A program made the translations under genes and the position numbers. Shown piece after piece: positions 43,278 through 53,315 of a stretch of DNA of 64,000 bases (positions are counted from its first letter, which is position 1; each line of letters opens with the position of its first letter). The notes below the pieces were generated by a model that saw nothing but the letters and a program-made list of their open reading frames with translations, made no database searches and was not told the origin of the DNA. Source of the stretch: Comamonadaceae bacterium (lineage in GTDB: Bacteria; Pseudomonadota; Gammaproteobacteria; Burkholderiales; Burkholderiaceae_C). The DNA lies in assembly GCA_007280205.1 (NCBI GenBank), contig QYPX01000230.1, positions 1-64,000 on the forward strand, read 5' to 3'.

Positions 43278-45395
43278 TCAATTGATGGATGGGACGATAT
43301 GCTCTGGCAGCACTTTGGCGTGTGGCTCGTCGCCGACCCAGGTGTCGTGACAGTGTGCGGCACGGTGTGCCAGGGTGCGGACGGCTTCCACCACGCGCTG
43401 CGCCGTGATACCAAAGTAAACGTACAAATCCTTTGCCGGGGCTGATTCGCCAAAGCTGGCGATGCCCAGCACGACGCCGTCGCGGCCCACATATTTGCGC
43501 CAAAAGTCGGGGTGCGCTGCCTCAATGGCTACCGCCGGTAGGGTCAAGGGCAAAACCAGCCTCTGATAGGCCTGGCTCTCGCGGTCAAAGACATTGCTGC
43601 AGGGCATCGAAACCACGCGAGTCGCAATGCCCTCGGCGGCCAGGGTGGCTTGCGCTTGCATGGCCAGTTCCAGCTCCGAGCCGGTAGACAAAATCACGGC
43701 TTGAGCGCCCTCCATGTCAGACAGCACGTAGGCGCCGCGCCGAATGCTGCTGGCCGCGCTTGCGGCTGTGCTGCCATCCCCGGTCAGGCGAGGCAGGTTT
43801 TGGCGCGACAGACACAGGGCAGCGGGACCCTCCTTGCGCTCGATGGCACTGGCCCAGGCGACGGCTGTTTCCAGTGCGTCGGCGGGACGCCAGACATCAA
43901 GATTGGGGATGATGCGCAGACTCGGGATGTGTTCCACGCTCTGGTGCGTCGGGCCGTCTTCGCCCAGGCCGATGCTGTCATGTGTGAAGACATGGATCAC
44001 GCGCAGTTTCATCAGCGCCGCCATGCGAATGGCGTTGCGGCTGTAGTCACTGAAGGTCAGGAAAGTGCCGCCATAAGGGATGTAGCCGCCGTGCAGGGCC
44101 AGGCCGTTCATGATGGCAGCCATGCCGAACTCGCGCACGCCGTAGCTCAGGTGGTTGCCCCACTGGTCTCGTCCGGCCTTGACGCAGGTCTTGAAGTTGG
44201 TCAGATTGGAGCCGGTCAAATCGGCGCTGCCGCCGAAAAATTCCGGTATCAGCGGCGCCAGCGCATCCAGCGCATTCTGGCTCGCCTTGCGGGTGGCCAC
44301 AGCGTCCGGCTTGGCAGCGATGGCGGCCAGCACGCCAGGCAATTGTTCGGCCAGGGCAGGCAGCAACTCGCCCGCCATGCGGCGCTCAAATTCGGCGGCC
44401 TGCGCCGGGTAGACAGAGCGATAGGCTTCGAAGCGACTGCGCCACTCGTGCTCCGCAACAGCGCCGCGTGCCAGCGCATTCCAGGCCATGGCAACATCGG
44501 CGGGCACTTCAAACGGTGCTGCTGCCCAGCCCAGGGCTGCGCGGGTGGCGGCTACTTCCGTCGCACCCAGGGCCGCGCCGTGCACATCGTGACTGCCAGC
44601 CTTGTTGGGCGAACCCATACCAATCACGGTTTTGCAGCAAATCAGCGTCGGTTTCCCGTTGGGCAGGCGCGCTTGCAGCTTGGCTGCGCGCAGCGCAGCG
44701 TCGAGCGCGGCGCTGTCGTGCCCATCCACCGCGGGGATGACGTTCCAGTCATAGGCTTCGAAGCGTTTGGGCGTATCGTCGGTAAACCAGCCCTTCACAT
44801 GGCCATCGATGGAGATGCCGTTGTCATCGTAAAACGCGATCAATTTTGAGAGCCGCAGGGTGCCGGCCAGCGAGCCGACTTCGTGACTGATGCCTTCCAT
44901 CAGGCAGCCATCTCCAAGGAAGACGTAGGTGAAATGGTCGACGATCGTTTGCTCGGGCCGGTTGAACTCAGTACCGAGCAACTTCTCGGCCAGTGCCATG
45001 CCGACCGCGTTGGCCAGGCCCTGGCCAAGCGGCCCGGTGGTGGTTTCCACGCCTGGAGTCACACCGACCTCGGGGTGGCCTGCGGTCTTGCTGTGCAGTT
45101 GACGGAAGTTCCTCAACTCGGCCATCGGCAAGTCGTAGCCGGTGAGGTGCAAGAGGGCATAGATCAGCATCGAGCCATGGCCGTTGGAGAGCACAAAGCG
45201 GTCCCGGTTGGACCAGTTCGGGTTGGCCGGGTTGTGACTCAGATGGCGGTTCCATAGCACCTCGGCCATATCGGCCATGCCCATGGGCGCGCCGGGGTGG
45301 CCCGACTTGGCCTTTTCAATCGCATCGACGGCGAGCATGCGGATGGCGTTGGCCATTTGGTGGGTGAGGTCGGGGGTAGGAGTAGGAGTGGTCAT
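43278..45395 (-). CDS. cbbT: transketolase of the Calvin cycle
   Basis: A 705-residue transketolase. The thiamine diphosphate site is in [21 protein letters not shown] near residue 152 with [14 protein letters not shown], and the C-terminal half carries the pyrimidine-domain motif [14 protein letters not shown]. In the Calvin cycle it regenerates ribulose-5-phosphate precursors. The start at 45395 ([12 protein letters not shown]) is used; a second ATG lies nine bases upstream. The gene is the last of the operon cbbY-cbbE-cbbF-cbbP-cbbT. A hairpin repeat separates it from cbbP. Confidence 0.94.
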   Translation of the reverse strand: MTTPTPTPDLTHQMANAIRMLAVDAIEKAKSGHPGAPMGMADMAEVLWNRHLSHNPANPNWSNRDRFVLSNGHGSMLIYALLHLTGYDLPMAELRNFRQLHSKTAGHPEVGVTPGVETTTGPLGQGLANAVGMALAEKLLGTEFNRPEQTIVDHFTYVFLGDGCLMEGISHEVGSLAGTLRLSKLIAFYDDNGISIDGHVKGWFTDDTPKRFEAYDWNVIPAVDGHDSAALDAALRAAKLQARLPNGKPTLICCKTVIGMGSPNKAGSHDVHGAALGATEVAATRAALGWAAAPFEVPADVAMAWNALARGAVAEHEWRSRFEAYRSVYPAQAAEFERRMAGELLPALAEQLPGVLAAIAAKPDAVATRKASQNALDALAPLIPEFFGGSADLTGSNLTNFKTCVKAGRDQWGNHLSYGVREFGMAAIMNGLALHGGYIPYGGTFLTFSDYSRNAIRMAALMKLRVIHVFTHDSIGLGEDGPTHQSVEHIPSLRIIPNLDVWRPADALETAVAWASAIERKEGPAALCLSRQNLPRLTGDGSTAASAASSIRRGAYVLSDMEGAQAVILSTGSELELAMQAQATLAAEGIATRVVSMPCSNVFDRESQAYQRLVLPLTLPAVAIEAAHPDFWRKYVGRDGVVLGIASFGESAPAKDLYVYFGITAQRVVEAVRTLAHRAAHCHDTWVGDEPHAKVLPEHIVPSIN

Positions 45396-45402
45396 ACATT
45401 TC

Positions 45403-45464
45403 AATCAGTTGGGGACAGAGCTTGTTCACTTCCTGTAACTTCGGTCTTTCCCGCAAGGTTTCAG
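45403..45464 (+). repeat. interspersed hairpin repeat, copy 2 (cbbP-cbbT gap)
   Basis: Opens AATCAGTTGGGGACAGAG and closes GGTCTTTCCCGCAAGG; one arm base differs from the other copies, so the hairpin has a mismatch. It fills the gap between cbbP and cbbT and runs over the cbbP stop codon. See copies at 3919-3974 and 46354-46412. Confidence 0.75.
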
Positions 45465-46336
45465 GAAGCCCTTTTCTTGCGTTCCATCATTCGCCAGACA
45501 AAGGGTGTGAAGATGAGTTGCATGGCGAGTTCCATCTTGCCACCGGGCACCACGATGGTGTTGGCACGGCTCATGAAGCTGTCGCCGATCATGCTGCGCA
45601 AATACTGGAAGTCGATTCCTTTGGGGTTGGAAAAACGGATGACCACCATGCTCTCGTCCGGGCTGGGAATGTCACGCGCAATGAACGGGTTGGAGGTATC
45701 GACCATGGGCACACGCTGGAAGTTCACATGCGTGTGATTGAACTGCGGGCAGATGTAGTTCACATAGTCGGGCATGCGGCGCAGAATGGTGTCGGTGACG
45801 GCGTCGGTGCTGTAACCGCGCTGTTTCTTGTCGCGGTAGAGCTTCTGAATCCACTCCAGGTTGATGACCGGCACCACGCCAATCAGCAAGTCCGGGTGCT
45901 GCGCGATGTTCACCTCAGGCGTCAGCACGGCGCCGTGCAGACCTTCGTAGAACAGCAGGTCGGTGTTGGCAGGCACATCTTCCCAAGGTGTAAAGGTGCC
46001 GGGTTCCTGCTTGTAGGGTGCTGCTTCCTCCAGGTCATGCAGGTACTTGCGCCGCTTGCCGATACCGGTGGCGCCATAGTCACAAAACAGCGCTTCGAGT
46101 TCGGGGAACAGGTTGTTCTCCGCGCCAAAGTGGCTGAAGTTCTTGTTGCCGGCCGCCTCGGCTTCGGCCGCCTTCTGCTTCATGGTCTTGCGGTCATAGC
46201 GGTGAAAACTGTCGCCTTCGATGATGGCAGCCTTCACCTCCTCGCGGCGAAAGATGCCTTCGAAAGTGCGCGTGACCGAGGTGGTGCCGGCACCGCTGGA
46301 CCCGGTGATGGCAATGATGGGATGTCGCTCTGACAT
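45461..46336 (-). CDS. cbbP: phosphoribulokinase
   Basis: A 291-residue phosphoribulokinase of the bacterial class. The P-loop is ITGSSGAGTTSVTRTF near residue 9, and IIEGDSFHRYDRKTM plus LLFYEGLHGAV are the substrate and Walker B regions. It makes ribulose-1,5-bisphosphate for RubisCO. AGGAGAACCACC precedes the ATG at 46336. The stop lies inside the hairpin repeat. The open frame continues upstream to 46591, but that part falls in the repeat and cbbF. Confidence 0.96.
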   Translation of the reverse strand: MSERHPIIAITGSSGAGTTSVTRTFEGIFRREEVKAAIIEGDSFHRYDRKTMKQKAAEAEAAGNKNFSHFGAENNLFPELEALFCDYGATGIGKRRKYLHDLEEAAPYKQEPGTFTPWEDVPANTDLLFYEGLHGAVLTPEVNIAQHPDLLIGVVPVINLEWIQKLYRDKKQRGYSTDAVTDTILRRMPDYVNYICPQFNHTHVNFQRVPMVDTSNPFIARDIPSPDESMVVIRFSNPKGIDFQYLRSMIGDSFMSRANTIVVPGGKMELAMQLIFTPFVWRMMERKKRAS

Positions 46337-46353
46337 GGTGGTTCTCCTATCTA

Positions 46354-46412
46354 AATTGGTTGGGGACAGAGCTTGCTCACTTCGTGTACCAGCGGTCTGT
46401 CCCGCAAGCTTG
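46354..46412 (+). repeat. interspersed hairpin repeat, copy 3 (cbbF-cbbP gap)
   Basis: Opens AATTGGTTGGGGACAGAG and closes GGTCTGTCCCGCAAG, with perfect GGGACAGA/TCTGTCCC arms. It fills the cbbF-cbbP gap and touches the cbbF stop codon. Closely related to the copies at 3919-3974 and 45403-45464. Confidence 0.75.
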
Positions 46413-47519
46413 TTAATTTCTGAACAGGCTGCGTACCGCAAACAGCGGGTTGTCTGACTCGACGTGGACCGGCTCGGCGTGGTAGCGCTCGATTCGCTCC
46501 ACCTCGTTCCTGGAGCCAAATACCAGACCAATGCGCTGGTGCAACGAGTCCGGTTGCACACCCAGCACCGCTCGCTCGCCAGTAGAGGCACGGCCGCCAG
46601 CCTGCTCCATGATCATGCCCACGGGGTTGGCCTCGTACAGCAAGCGCAGTCGTCCCGGTTTGCCTGGATCTTTGGTGTCGCGCGGATACATGAAGACACC
46701 ACCACGCATCAGGATGCGGTGCGCCTCGGCCACCATGCTGGCAATCCAACGGGTGTTGAAATCCTTCGCTCTGGGTCCGGTTTTACCGGCCAGACATTCA
46801 TCCACATAGCGCTTGATGGGCGTTTCCCAAAACCGGCTGTTGGAGGCGTTGATGGCGAACTCCTGGGTGTCTTCAGGAATCTGCATCAGCGGGTGCGTGA
46901 GCATGAATTCGCCCAGATTCGGATCGAGAGTGAAGCCGTTGACGCCATTGCCAACCGTGAGCACCAGCATGGTGGTAGGGCCGTACAGGGCGTAGCCGGC
47001 GGCGACCTGCAGCGAGCCTGGCTGGAGGAAGTCGGCCTCGACCACATCGCGCTGCTGATCGCGCGGCATGTCGTCCAGATCTTTCGGTGAGCGCAGGACC
47101 GAGAAGATGCTTCCCACCGAGACGTTCACGTCGATGTTGCTGGAGCCGTCCAGTGGATCAAAGACCAGCAGGTATTTTCCACGCGGGTGCTGCTTCGGAA
47201 TTTGGTAAGGCTGGTCCATTTCTTCGGAGGCGAGGCCGGCCAGGTTGCCAGCCCATTCGGTGCGCCGGATGAAGACCGCGTTGGACAGGACGTCGAGCTT
47301 CTTCTGCACTTCGCCCTGTACGTTCACCGTGCCACCTTGCTCGGTGGCGTGGTTGCCCATCACGCCACCGAGTTCCCCAAAAGCCACCGCGCGCGCGATC
47401 GCTTTACAGGCAATGGCAATGTCGAGAATCAGGGCGTTGAAGTCGCCACCGGCCAAGGGAAAGCGGCGGCGCTCCTCGATCAGAAACTGGGTCAGTGTGG
47501 TTCGATGATTTGACAGCAT
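46413..47519 (-). CDS. cbbF: class I fructose-1,6-bisphosphatase
   Basis: A 368-residue class I enzyme. The metal site motif [20 protein letters not shown] near residue 117 is complete, and [18 protein letters not shown] with [18 protein letters not shown] near the C-terminus are the sugar-phosphate binding parts. It yields fructose-6-phosphate in the Calvin cycle. The ATG at 47519 has only a weak AG-rich signal upstream. Between cbbE and cbbP in the operon. Confidence 0.96.
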   Translation of the reverse strand: MLSNHRTTLTQFLIEERRRFPLAGGDFNALILDIAIACKAIARAVAFGELGGVMGNHATEQGGTVNVQGEVQKKLDVLSNAVFIRRTEWAGNLAGLASEEMDQPYQIPKQHPRGKYLLVFDPLDGSSNIDVNVSVGSIFSVLRSPKDLDDMPRDQQRDVVEADFLQPGSLQVAAGYALYGPTTMLVLTVGNGVNGFTLDPNLGEFMLTHPLMQIPEDTQEFAINASNSRFWETPIKRYVDECLAGKTGPRAKDFNTRWIASMVAEAHRILMRGGVFMYPRDTKDPGKPGRLRLLYEANPVGMIMEQAGGRASTGERAVLGVQPDSLHQRIGLVFGSRNEVERIERYHAEPVHVESDNPLFAVRSLFRN

Positions 47520-47547
47520 GGCTTGCTTCTTTCAGGGGATCAGTAGA

Positions 47548-48264
47548 TCAAGACGATGAGTTGGCGGCCTGACGGCGCAATTCGCTCATCACTTTGGCGT
47601 AGCCACCGTCGGCGTCGGGACTGCCGAACACCGCACTGCCAGCGACGCAGGTATCGGCGCCGGCGCGCACGATAGAGGCGATGTTGTCGGTCTTCACACC
47701 GCCATCGACTTCCAGCCAGATCGGCTGCCCGCCATTGGCCTGGTGGGTTTCGATACGCTGGCGCACGGCGCGCAGTTTGGCAAGTGTTAAGGGAATGAAT
47801 TTCTGCCCACCAAAGCCCGGATTCACACTCATCAGCAAGACTATGTCGAGCTTGTCCATCACGTGATCGAGCCACTGCACCGAGCTGGCAGGGTTGAGCA
47901 CCAGCCCGGCCTTGCAGCCGAGCTCGCGAATCAGCGACAAGGTGCGGTCCACATGTTTGGTCGCTTCAGGGTGGAAGGTGATGATGTTGGCGCCCGCTCT
48001 GACAAATAGTGGAATCAGGGAATCAACCGGCTCCACCATCAGGTGGACATCAATCGGGATCGTCACGTGCGGGCGAATCGCCTCGCACACCAGTGGGCCG
48101 ATGGTCAGATTGGGCACGTAGTGGTTGTCCATCACGTCAAAGTGAACCAGATCAGCCCCGGCGGCCTGAATCGCTCGAACTTCTTCACCCAAGCGGGCGA
48201 AGTCCGCCGAAAGGATGCTTGGCGCCAGTCGAAGCACCGAGGCTGATGAATTTGGTGTGCTCAT
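47548..48264 (-). CDS. cbbE: ribulose-phosphate 3-epimerase
   Basis: A 238-residue TIM-barrel epimerase. [58 protein letters not shown] and [11 protein letters not shown] follow the family, with the catalytic Asp residues in DVMD and VDGG. It interconverts ribulose- and xylulose-5-phosphate. It lies after cbbY and 28 bases before cbbF. Confidence 0.96.
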   Translation of the reverse strand: MSTPNSSASVLRLAPSILSADFARLGEEVRAIQAAGADLVHFDVMDNHYVPNLTIGPLVCEAIRPHVTIPIDVHLMVEPVDSLIPLFVRAGANIITFHPEATKHVDRTLSLIRELGCKAGLVLNPASSVQWLDHVMDKLDIVLLMSVNPGFGGQKFIPLTLAKLRAVRQRIETHQANGGQPIWLEVDGGVKTDNIASIVRAGADTCVAGSAVFGSPDADGGYAKVMSELRRQAANSSS

Positions 48265-48317
48265 GACGCGGCTTTCTGTTGTGCTGCAATGTTCAGGATT
48301 TCAAGCTGCGGATCGGC

Positions 48318-49049
48318 TCAGGCGACGCTCGTCGCAAGCTGGCTCTGGGCATGCCAGAGCTTCAACTGCGCCAGATCGACCTGGCTCAAATCGGGCACCA
48401 CGCGCATGGCGTCGCCGAAGTCGTTGCGCGCCGTGTAGCGTGTTGGCGTGATCAATGTGGCAAGCCCTGCGGCGGTGGCCGCGCGCAGGCCGTTGCTGGA
48501 GTCTTCCAGCGCCAGGCAATGCGTCGGCGCAAGTCTTAGTGCTTCCAATACTTGCAGATAAACCTGTGGATCAGGTTTCTTGACCGGCGCGCTGGCGCCG
48601 TCACCAATGGCTGCGAAAGCAAGACGCCAGTCGGAACCCATGGCGCGGCTCAGCAAGGCGGCGATATTGACCGGCGAGGTCGTGGTGGCAATGGCCAATT
48701 GCATTCCCTGCGCCCGTGCCTCGTTGATCAGATTGAGGACGCCAGTACGCAATTTGACCGCACCGTCGTTGACACTGCGCAGATACGCTTGGGTCTTGAG
48801 CTCAAACAAGCGTTTGACCGATTCCTCCATGCCCAGGACGCCGAACTTGCTCAAGTCAGGTTGGGCCGTCTTCAGGTACTGCAGGATGCGCTCCTTGCCG
48901 CCTGTCACGTTCAGCAGTTGGGTGTACATAGCGTCGTCCCAATGCCAGTCCAGACCGAACCGGGCAAAAGCGTCGTTGAACGCCGCGCAATGCGTTGACT
49001 CGGTATCTGCCAAGGTGCCATCGACATCAAAAATCAGTGCGTGCAACAT
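48318..49049 (-). CDS. cbbY: CbbY, xylulose-1,5-bisphosphate phosphatase-type HAD protein
   Basis: A 243-residue HAD phosphatase. The nucleophile motif is LIFDVDGTLADTE near residue 5, the Lys motif is APVKKPDPQVYLQVLEALRL near 172 and the acidic motif CLALEDSSNGLRA follows. AFNDAFARFGLDWHWDD and LLNVTGGKER are typical for CbbY, which removes the RubisCO inhibitor xylulose-1,5-bisphosphate, and distinguish it from phosphoglycolate phosphatase CbbZ. First gene of the cbb operon, divergent from cbbR with a 128-bp intergenic region. Confidence 0.88.
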   Translation of the reverse strand: MLHALIFDVDGTLADTESTHCAAFNDAFARFGLDWHWDDAMYTQLLNVTGGKERILQYLKTAQPDLSKFGVLGMEESVKRLFELKTQAYLRSVNDGAVKLRTGVLNLINEARAQGMQLAIATTTSPVNIAALLSRAMGSDWRLAFAAIGDGASAPVKKPDPQVYLQVLEALRLAPTHCLALEDSSNGLRAATAAGLATLITPTRYTARNDFGDAMRVVPDLSQVDLAQLKLWHAQSQLATSVA

Positions 49050-49177
49050 GGGAAATCTCTTTTCAAAGGGTTGTGAGTGCTCATCAGAAGCGGGTACGGC
49101 TTGACTTTAGTCGGCATTAAACATAAATTCCAATTACATTTACAAGCACATTCATCAGTTTTAGATAATGCTTTATC

Positions 49178-50089
49178 ATGCGCAACTACACCCTCAAGCA
49201 GGTATTGACGTTTATTGAAGTCGCCCGGGATAAGTCGGTCTCCAAGGCCGCCGCGCGGCTGTTTGTGACCCAACCCGCTGTGTCCATGCAACTGCGCCAG
49301 TTGGAGGAGGCCTTCGGGTTGCCGCTGGTGGAGCCGTCCGGCCGCAATATCCAGTTGACCCGGGCCGGTGAGGAGTTTCAGACCCATGCCATTGCTGCAC
49401 TGGCCCAGTTCAAGAACCTCGAAGCCAGCATGGCGGAGCACGTGGGTCTGAAGAAAGGTCATATTGAACTCGCTGTGGTCAGCACGGCCAAATACTTTGT
49501 CCCGATGCTGCTGGTGCGCTTTGCCCAACAACTGCCTGGCATCGAGATCAAGTTGTACATCGACAACCGCGAAAACATCCTGTCGATGCTGACGCGCAGC
49601 GAGGCAGATCTGGTCATCATGGGTCGCACACCAACCCATTTGGACTGTGAGGCTACGGCGTTTTCCAGCAACCCGATGGGCATCGTGTGCGCGCCCGACC
49701 ACCCGCTGTCTCGCCGCAAGCATGCGGCCTTCGAACTGTTGCGCGATTGTGCCTTTGTGGTTCGCGAACAGGGCTCGGGCACGCGCGCTGCGATGGAGCG
49801 CCTGTTTGCGCAGCACGAAATCCCCATCAAGGTGGCAATGGAGATGCCAAGCAACGAGACCATCAAGCAAGCAGTGATGGCTGGTATGGGACTGAGTTTT
49901 CTGTCTTTGCGCACGGTGCGCCACGAACTGGCGGCCGGCCACATGGTGATGGTCGACATCAGCGGCTTGCCTATCGTTGGTGACTGGTACGTGACCCACT
50001 TGCGCCAGAGTCGTCTTTCACCCGCAGCCAATGCGTTCAAGGCATTCCTGATTGAGCAGGGCGGCCCCCTGATCGAATCCTGGGCCTGA
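49178..50089 (+). CDS. cbbR: CbbR, LysR-type regulator of CO2 fixation
   Basis: A 303-residue LysR regulator. The N-terminal helix-turn-helix (TLKQVLTFIEVARDKSVSK then LFVTQPAVSMQLRQLE) and the effector domain are of full length. It sits between the divergent cbbYEFPT operon and cbbM, the usual place for CbbR, which activates both in response to metabolites such as NADPH or RuBP. The intergenic region to cbbY has ATTCATCA and TTTAGATAATGCTTTA stretches, as does the cbbM promoter. Confidence 0.92.
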   Translation: MRNYTLKQVLTFIEVARDKSVSKAAARLFVTQPAVSMQLRQLEEAFGLPLVEPSGRNIQLTRAGEEFQTHAIAALAQFKNLEASMAEHVGLKKGHIELAVVSTAKYFVPMLLVRFAQQLPGIEIKLYIDNRENILSMLTRSEADLVIMGRTPTHLDCEATAFSSNPMGIVCAPDHPLSRRKHAAFELLRDCAFVVREQGSGTRAAMERLFAQHEIPIKVAMEMPSNETIKQAVMAGMGLSFLSLRTVRHELAAGHMVMVDISGLPIVGDWYVTHLRQSRLSPAANAFKAFLIEQGGPLIESWA

Positions 50090-50109
50090 TACCAGAAGGC
50101 TCGGCTTCC

Positions 50110-50166
50110 TATTCATCATTGATTTCTGATTTGTGTATAAATAATATTTAGTAGTCCTGATGAATA
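50110..50166. promoter_or_regulatory. candidate CbbR-binding inverted repeat upstream of cbbM
   Basis: TATTCATCA (50110-50118) and its inverse TGATGAATA (50158-50166) flank an AT-rich centre of 39 bp. The same ATTCATCA occurs at 49150-49157 between cbbY and cbbR. TATAGT at 50175-50180 could be the cbbM -10. AT content here is much above the flanks. LysR binding is inferred from position and symmetry. Confidence 0.5.
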
Positions 50167-50214
50167 AAACTCCCTATAGTTGCGCCTGTCAAACCCAACT
50201 TACCGGAGATCGAG

Positions 50215-51594
50215 ATGGACCAATCCAAGCGCTACGCCGACCTGAGCCTGAAGGAAGACGAACTCATCAGCGGCGGCAAGCATATTCTGGTGGCCTACCG
50301 GATGAAGCCCAAATCTGGTGTCGGCTACCTTGAGGCGGCAGCCCACTTTGCGGCCGAGTCCTCGACCGGCACCAACGTCGAAGTGTCCACTACCGACGAC
50401 TTCACCAAGGGGCTCGATGCGCTGGTTTATCACATCGACGAAGCATCTGAGGACATGCGCATTGCCTATCCGCTGGACCTGTTTGACCGCAACGTCACGG
50501 ATGGTCGATTCATGCTGGTGTCGTTACTGACGCTGGTGATCGGCAACAACCAGGGCATGGGCGACATCGCGCACGCCAAGATGATCGACTTCCATGTGCC
50601 AGAACGCGTGATCCAGATGTTTGACGGCCCTGCAAAAGGTATCGCCGACCTCTGGCGCATCCTCGGTCGTCCGGTGGTCGATGGTGGCTACATTGCCGGC
50701 ACCATCATCAAGCCCAAGCTCGGTCTGCGTCCGGAGCCCTTTGCCGCTGCGGCCTATCAGTTCTGGCTGGGCGGCGATTTCATCAAGAACGACGAACCAC
50801 AGGGCAATCAGGTGTTTGCCCCGATCAAGAAGACCATTCCGCTGGTCTATGACGCCATGAAACGGGCCCAGGATGAAACCGGTCAGGCCAAGCTGTTCTC
50901 CATGAACATCACCGCCGATGACCACTACGAGATGTGTGCGCGGGCCGACTTTGCACTCGAAACCTTCGGCCCCGACGCTGACAAACTGGCCTTCCTGGTG
51001 GACGGCTTCGTCGGTGGTCCCGGCATGATCACGACAGCACGGCGTCAGTACCCGAATCAATACCTGCACTACCACCGGGCTGGCCACGGCATGATCACGT
51101 CGCCCAGCGCCAAGCGCGGTTATACCGCCTTTGTGCTGGCCAAGATGAGCCGTCTGCAAGGGGCATCTGGCATTCACGTCGGCACCATGGGTTATGGAAA
51201 AATGGAAGGTGAGGGCGATGACCGCGCCATTGCCTACATGATCGAACGCGATGAATGCCAGGGACCGGTTTACTTCCAGAAGTGGTACGGCATGAAGCCC
51301 ACTACGCCGATTATTTCGGGCGGCATGAATGCACTGCGCCTGCCCGGCTTCTTCCAGAACCTGGGCCACGGCAACGTCGTCAACACCGCGGGTGGCGGCG
51401 CCTATGGCCACATCGACGGTGCTGCCGCCGGCGCCATTTCACTGCGCCAGTCATATGCGTGCTGGAAGTCGGGCACTGACGCGATAGAGTTTGCCAAAGA
51501 TCACAAGGAGTTTGCTCGCGCCTTTGAGTCATTCCCGGGTGATGCAGACAAACTGTTCCCGGGTTGGCGGGAGCGACTGGGTGTGGCTGCTTAG
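50215..51594 (+). CDS. cbbM: form II ribulose-1,5-bisphosphate carboxylase/oxygenase
   Basis: A 459-residue form II RubisCO large subunit. The carbamylated lysine is in [14 protein letters not shown] near residue 191, and [17 protein letters not shown] plus [18 protein letters not shown] match form II. No small-subunit gene or form I enzyme is seen, so this is the only RubisCO in the window; form II suits CO2-rich, low-oxygen settings. GGAGA precedes the start. It ends 7 bases from the convergent thioredoxin-like gene. Confidence 0.97.
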   Translation: MDQSKRYADLSLKEDELISGGKHILVAYRMKPKSGVGYLEAAAHFAAESSTGTNVEVSTTDDFTKGLDALVYHIDEASEDMRIAYPLDLFDRNVTDGRFMLVSLLTLVIGNNQGMGDIAHAKMIDFHVPERVIQMFDGPAKGIADLWRILGRPVVDGGYIAGTIIKPKLGLRPEPFAAAAYQFWLGGDFIKNDEPQGNQVFAPIKKTIPLVYDAMKRAQDETGQAKLFSMNITADDHYEMCARADFALETFGPDADKLAFLVDGFVGGPGMITTARRQYPNQYLHYHRAGHGMITSPSAKRGYTAFVLAKMSRLQGASGIHVGTMGYGKMEGEGDDRAIAYMIERDECQGPVYFQKWYGMKPTTPIISGGMNALRLPGFFQNLGHGNVVNTAGGGAYGHIDGAAAGAISLRQSYACWKSGTDAIEFAKDHKEFARAFESFPGDADKLFPGWRERLGVAA

Positions 51595-51601
51595 ATCACA
51601 G

Positions 51602-52108
51602 TCACGGGGCTTTGATGGCAGCCCGGGCCTGCTCCATGCGCTGGTCCAGCTTGTTGCCATAAAAGTCAGGCGATCCGATACCCACCAACCGCGGCGCGAC
51701 TTCTGCGCCATCGCGCCCAAAAAAGAGCACGGTAGGCGCCAGTGTTACCTTCCATAAGTGCACCAGTTCGTCTTGTGTAAGCACGACACCCTTGAAGTCT
51801 TTCACGGTTTCGGCGTGGTGCATGTTGACCTGCACAATGGACAGGCCTTGCTCCGCACGCATTGGACTCAGGTAGCTTTCGCGTGCCACTTTGCAAAACG
51901 GACAGGCGTCCAGACTGACCATCACCAGCAAGGGATTGCCACCCTTCAAGGCCAACGCCAGTTCTTCGCGCAAGGACTTCGCAATCGGCAGGGAAGCGGC
52001 CGGTGCGGCATGGATGATCCGAGCCAGGCCCAACATAAGCACCGCACTCAGGCAGGAACGTCGGTTCAGAGCCAAGGCACTGACCAAAGACGGTGGCGTC
52101 GTATTCAT
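51602..52108 (-). CDS. exported thioredoxin-fold protein (SoxW-like)
   Basis: A 168-residue protein with an N-terminal signal (hydrophobic stretch about 15-34) and a thioredoxin-type CPFC redox motif in SLDACPFCKVARESY near residue 69. ALAPTVLFFGRDG carries the cis-proline of the fold. It is the last gene of the sox unit, overlapping soxH by 4 bases, and may keep SoxY cysteines reduced in the periplasm. SoxW, SoxS or a general thioredoxin are all possible. Confidence 0.75.
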   Translation of the reverse strand: MNTTPPSLVSALALNRRSCLSAVLMLGLARIIHAAPAASLPIAKSLREELALALKGGNPLLVMVSLDACPFCKVARESYLSPMRAEQGLSIVQVNMHHAETVKDFKGVVLTQDELVHLWKVTLAPTVLFFGRDGAEVAPRLVGIGSPDFYGNKLDQRMEQARAAIKAP

Positions 52109-53076
52109 GGCGGCTCTCGCTCCATCAGCAAATAGGTGTTGTAGGCATTGATTCGGTTGACAAGTTGGAACATGGGCATCTGCTCAAAACGACGCCAGTC
52201 TGCGCTCTGGTAGGCTTCTTCAAACGGAGTCATGTTGTGCGCTGCCTGGCCCATGACGAAACGAAGATGGCTCAAATAGTCGCGCGTGAGTTGAAGATCG
52301 GCACGCGCTTGGGTCGATACCGGGCCGTGGCCGGGCACGATGGCCAGCGTGTCGAAAGCTGCCAGGGCATCCAGGGCTTTGATCCAGAGGCCGCTGTCGG
52401 CTTGGCCGACAAATGGAGCACGGTTTCGAAACATCAGATCGCCCGCGAACAGCAGTTTTCTTTCGGGCAGGTACACCACCAGGTCCTCTGCTGTGTGGGC
52501 TGGTCCCATTGGTTTGATTTGGAAAACGTCTTTGCCTACGGTGAGCGTCTGTTCGCCTTTCAGCCACTCGTCGGCGTCGACCAGTCGGGTCTGACTATTG
52601 ACCCAGGGCGCTATGTCCTGGCGCGACGACGCCAGCCGAAGTAGTGCATTTTCCGAATGAAGATAGTTCCGGGCCGCCTCGTGCGCCATGATGCGTGCGC
52701 CCGCGGCTTTGAAGACTTGCAGACCATAAAAATGGTCAGGATGGTAGTGGGTCACGATGACATGCGTAACCGGTTGCGATGTGATACTCCGGATCTGGTC
52801 GAGCAGGCGTTGCGCCAGTGCCTGTGAACCCAATGCATCGATTACCACGACTCCCTCGGTTGTGACAACAAAACCGGCATTGGATATAAAGTTCTGGTTG
52901 GCGGAGGAACCTGCCTCAGGCAACCCTTGGACGTACCAGGCCCCCGGTGCCACCAACTGAGGCACCATCGGCGGTGGCTCGCCCGCGTGTGCCAAGAATC
53001 CAGCTGATGTGCCAAGTGCAGCCACACTCAGCCTGAGCCAGTCAATAAACCGGACATGCAATGATCGTCGCGCCAT
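52105..53076 (-). CDS. soxH: SoxH-like periplasmic metallo-beta-lactamase-fold hydrolase
   Basis: A 323-residue protein with a signal peptide (about 1-31) and the zinc motif THYHPDHFYG near residue 111. Later metal ligands are in GPAHTAEDLVVY near 193 and VPGHGPVS near 247. SoxH-type proteins are found in sox clusters and are not essential for thiosulfate oxidation; the substrate is unknown. The start at 53076 follows the remains of a DsrE-family gene. A quinoprotein-relay type hydrolase is an alternative name for the same fold. Confidence 0.8.
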   Translation of the reverse strand: MARRSLHVRFIDWLRLSVAALGTSAGFLAHAGEPPPMVPQLVAPGAWYVQGLPEAGSSANQNFISNAGFVVTTEGVVVIDALGSQALAQRLLDQIRSITSQPVTHVIVTHYHPDHFYGLQVFKAAGARIMAHEAARNYLHSENALLRLASSRQDIAPWVNSQTRLVDADEWLKGEQTLTVGKDVFQIKPMGPAHTAEDLVVYLPERKLLFAGDLMFRNRAPFVGQADSGLWIKALDALAAFDTLAIVPGHGPVSTQARADLQLTRDYLSHLRFVMGQAAHNMTPFEEAYQSADWRRFEQMPMFQLVNRINAYNTYLLMEREPP

Positions 53077-53079
53077 GTG

Positions 53080-53275
53080 ATTTCTTTCGGTCCAGGTTCA
53101 GGATGATATTGGTGTCCGGTGCCACGTCCAGGTGGTTTCGGACGTTACACAGGCCTTTGATGGCTTGGGCGGCTGCATCATCGATGTGCTAGACCACTTT
53201 GTCCTGGGCCGAGGCCAGGTCGCAAAAGACCGCCAATGCCAGCAGCGCGAGCACGAGTTGACAAATTCGACGCAT
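53080..53275 (-). pseudogene. broken DsrE-family gene of the sox cluster
   Basis: From an ATG at 53275, with TAGAGGAGACTTTC upstream, the minus strand encodes MRRICQLVLALLALAVFCDL and the signal-peptide end ASAQDKVV, then TAG at codon 29 (53191-53189), then HIDDAAAQAIKGLCNVRNHL and DVAPDTNIILNL in the same frame. This matches the start of a small periplasmic DsrE-family protein known next to sox genes, with the TAG at the usual tyrosine. The reading stops being family-like after about 60 codons, where soxH begins. So the gene has a nonsense codon and lacks its 3' half. Confidence 0.7.
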
Positions 53276-53315
53276 GAAAGTCTCCTCTAAATCAGGTACA
53301 GCCCAATGAACGGTT

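Noticed and set aside
48318..49049. Assignment as phosphoglycolate phosphatase CbbZ
   Set aside because: The GLDWHWDD and TGGKER segments and the cap region are those of CbbY rather than CbbZ/Gph.
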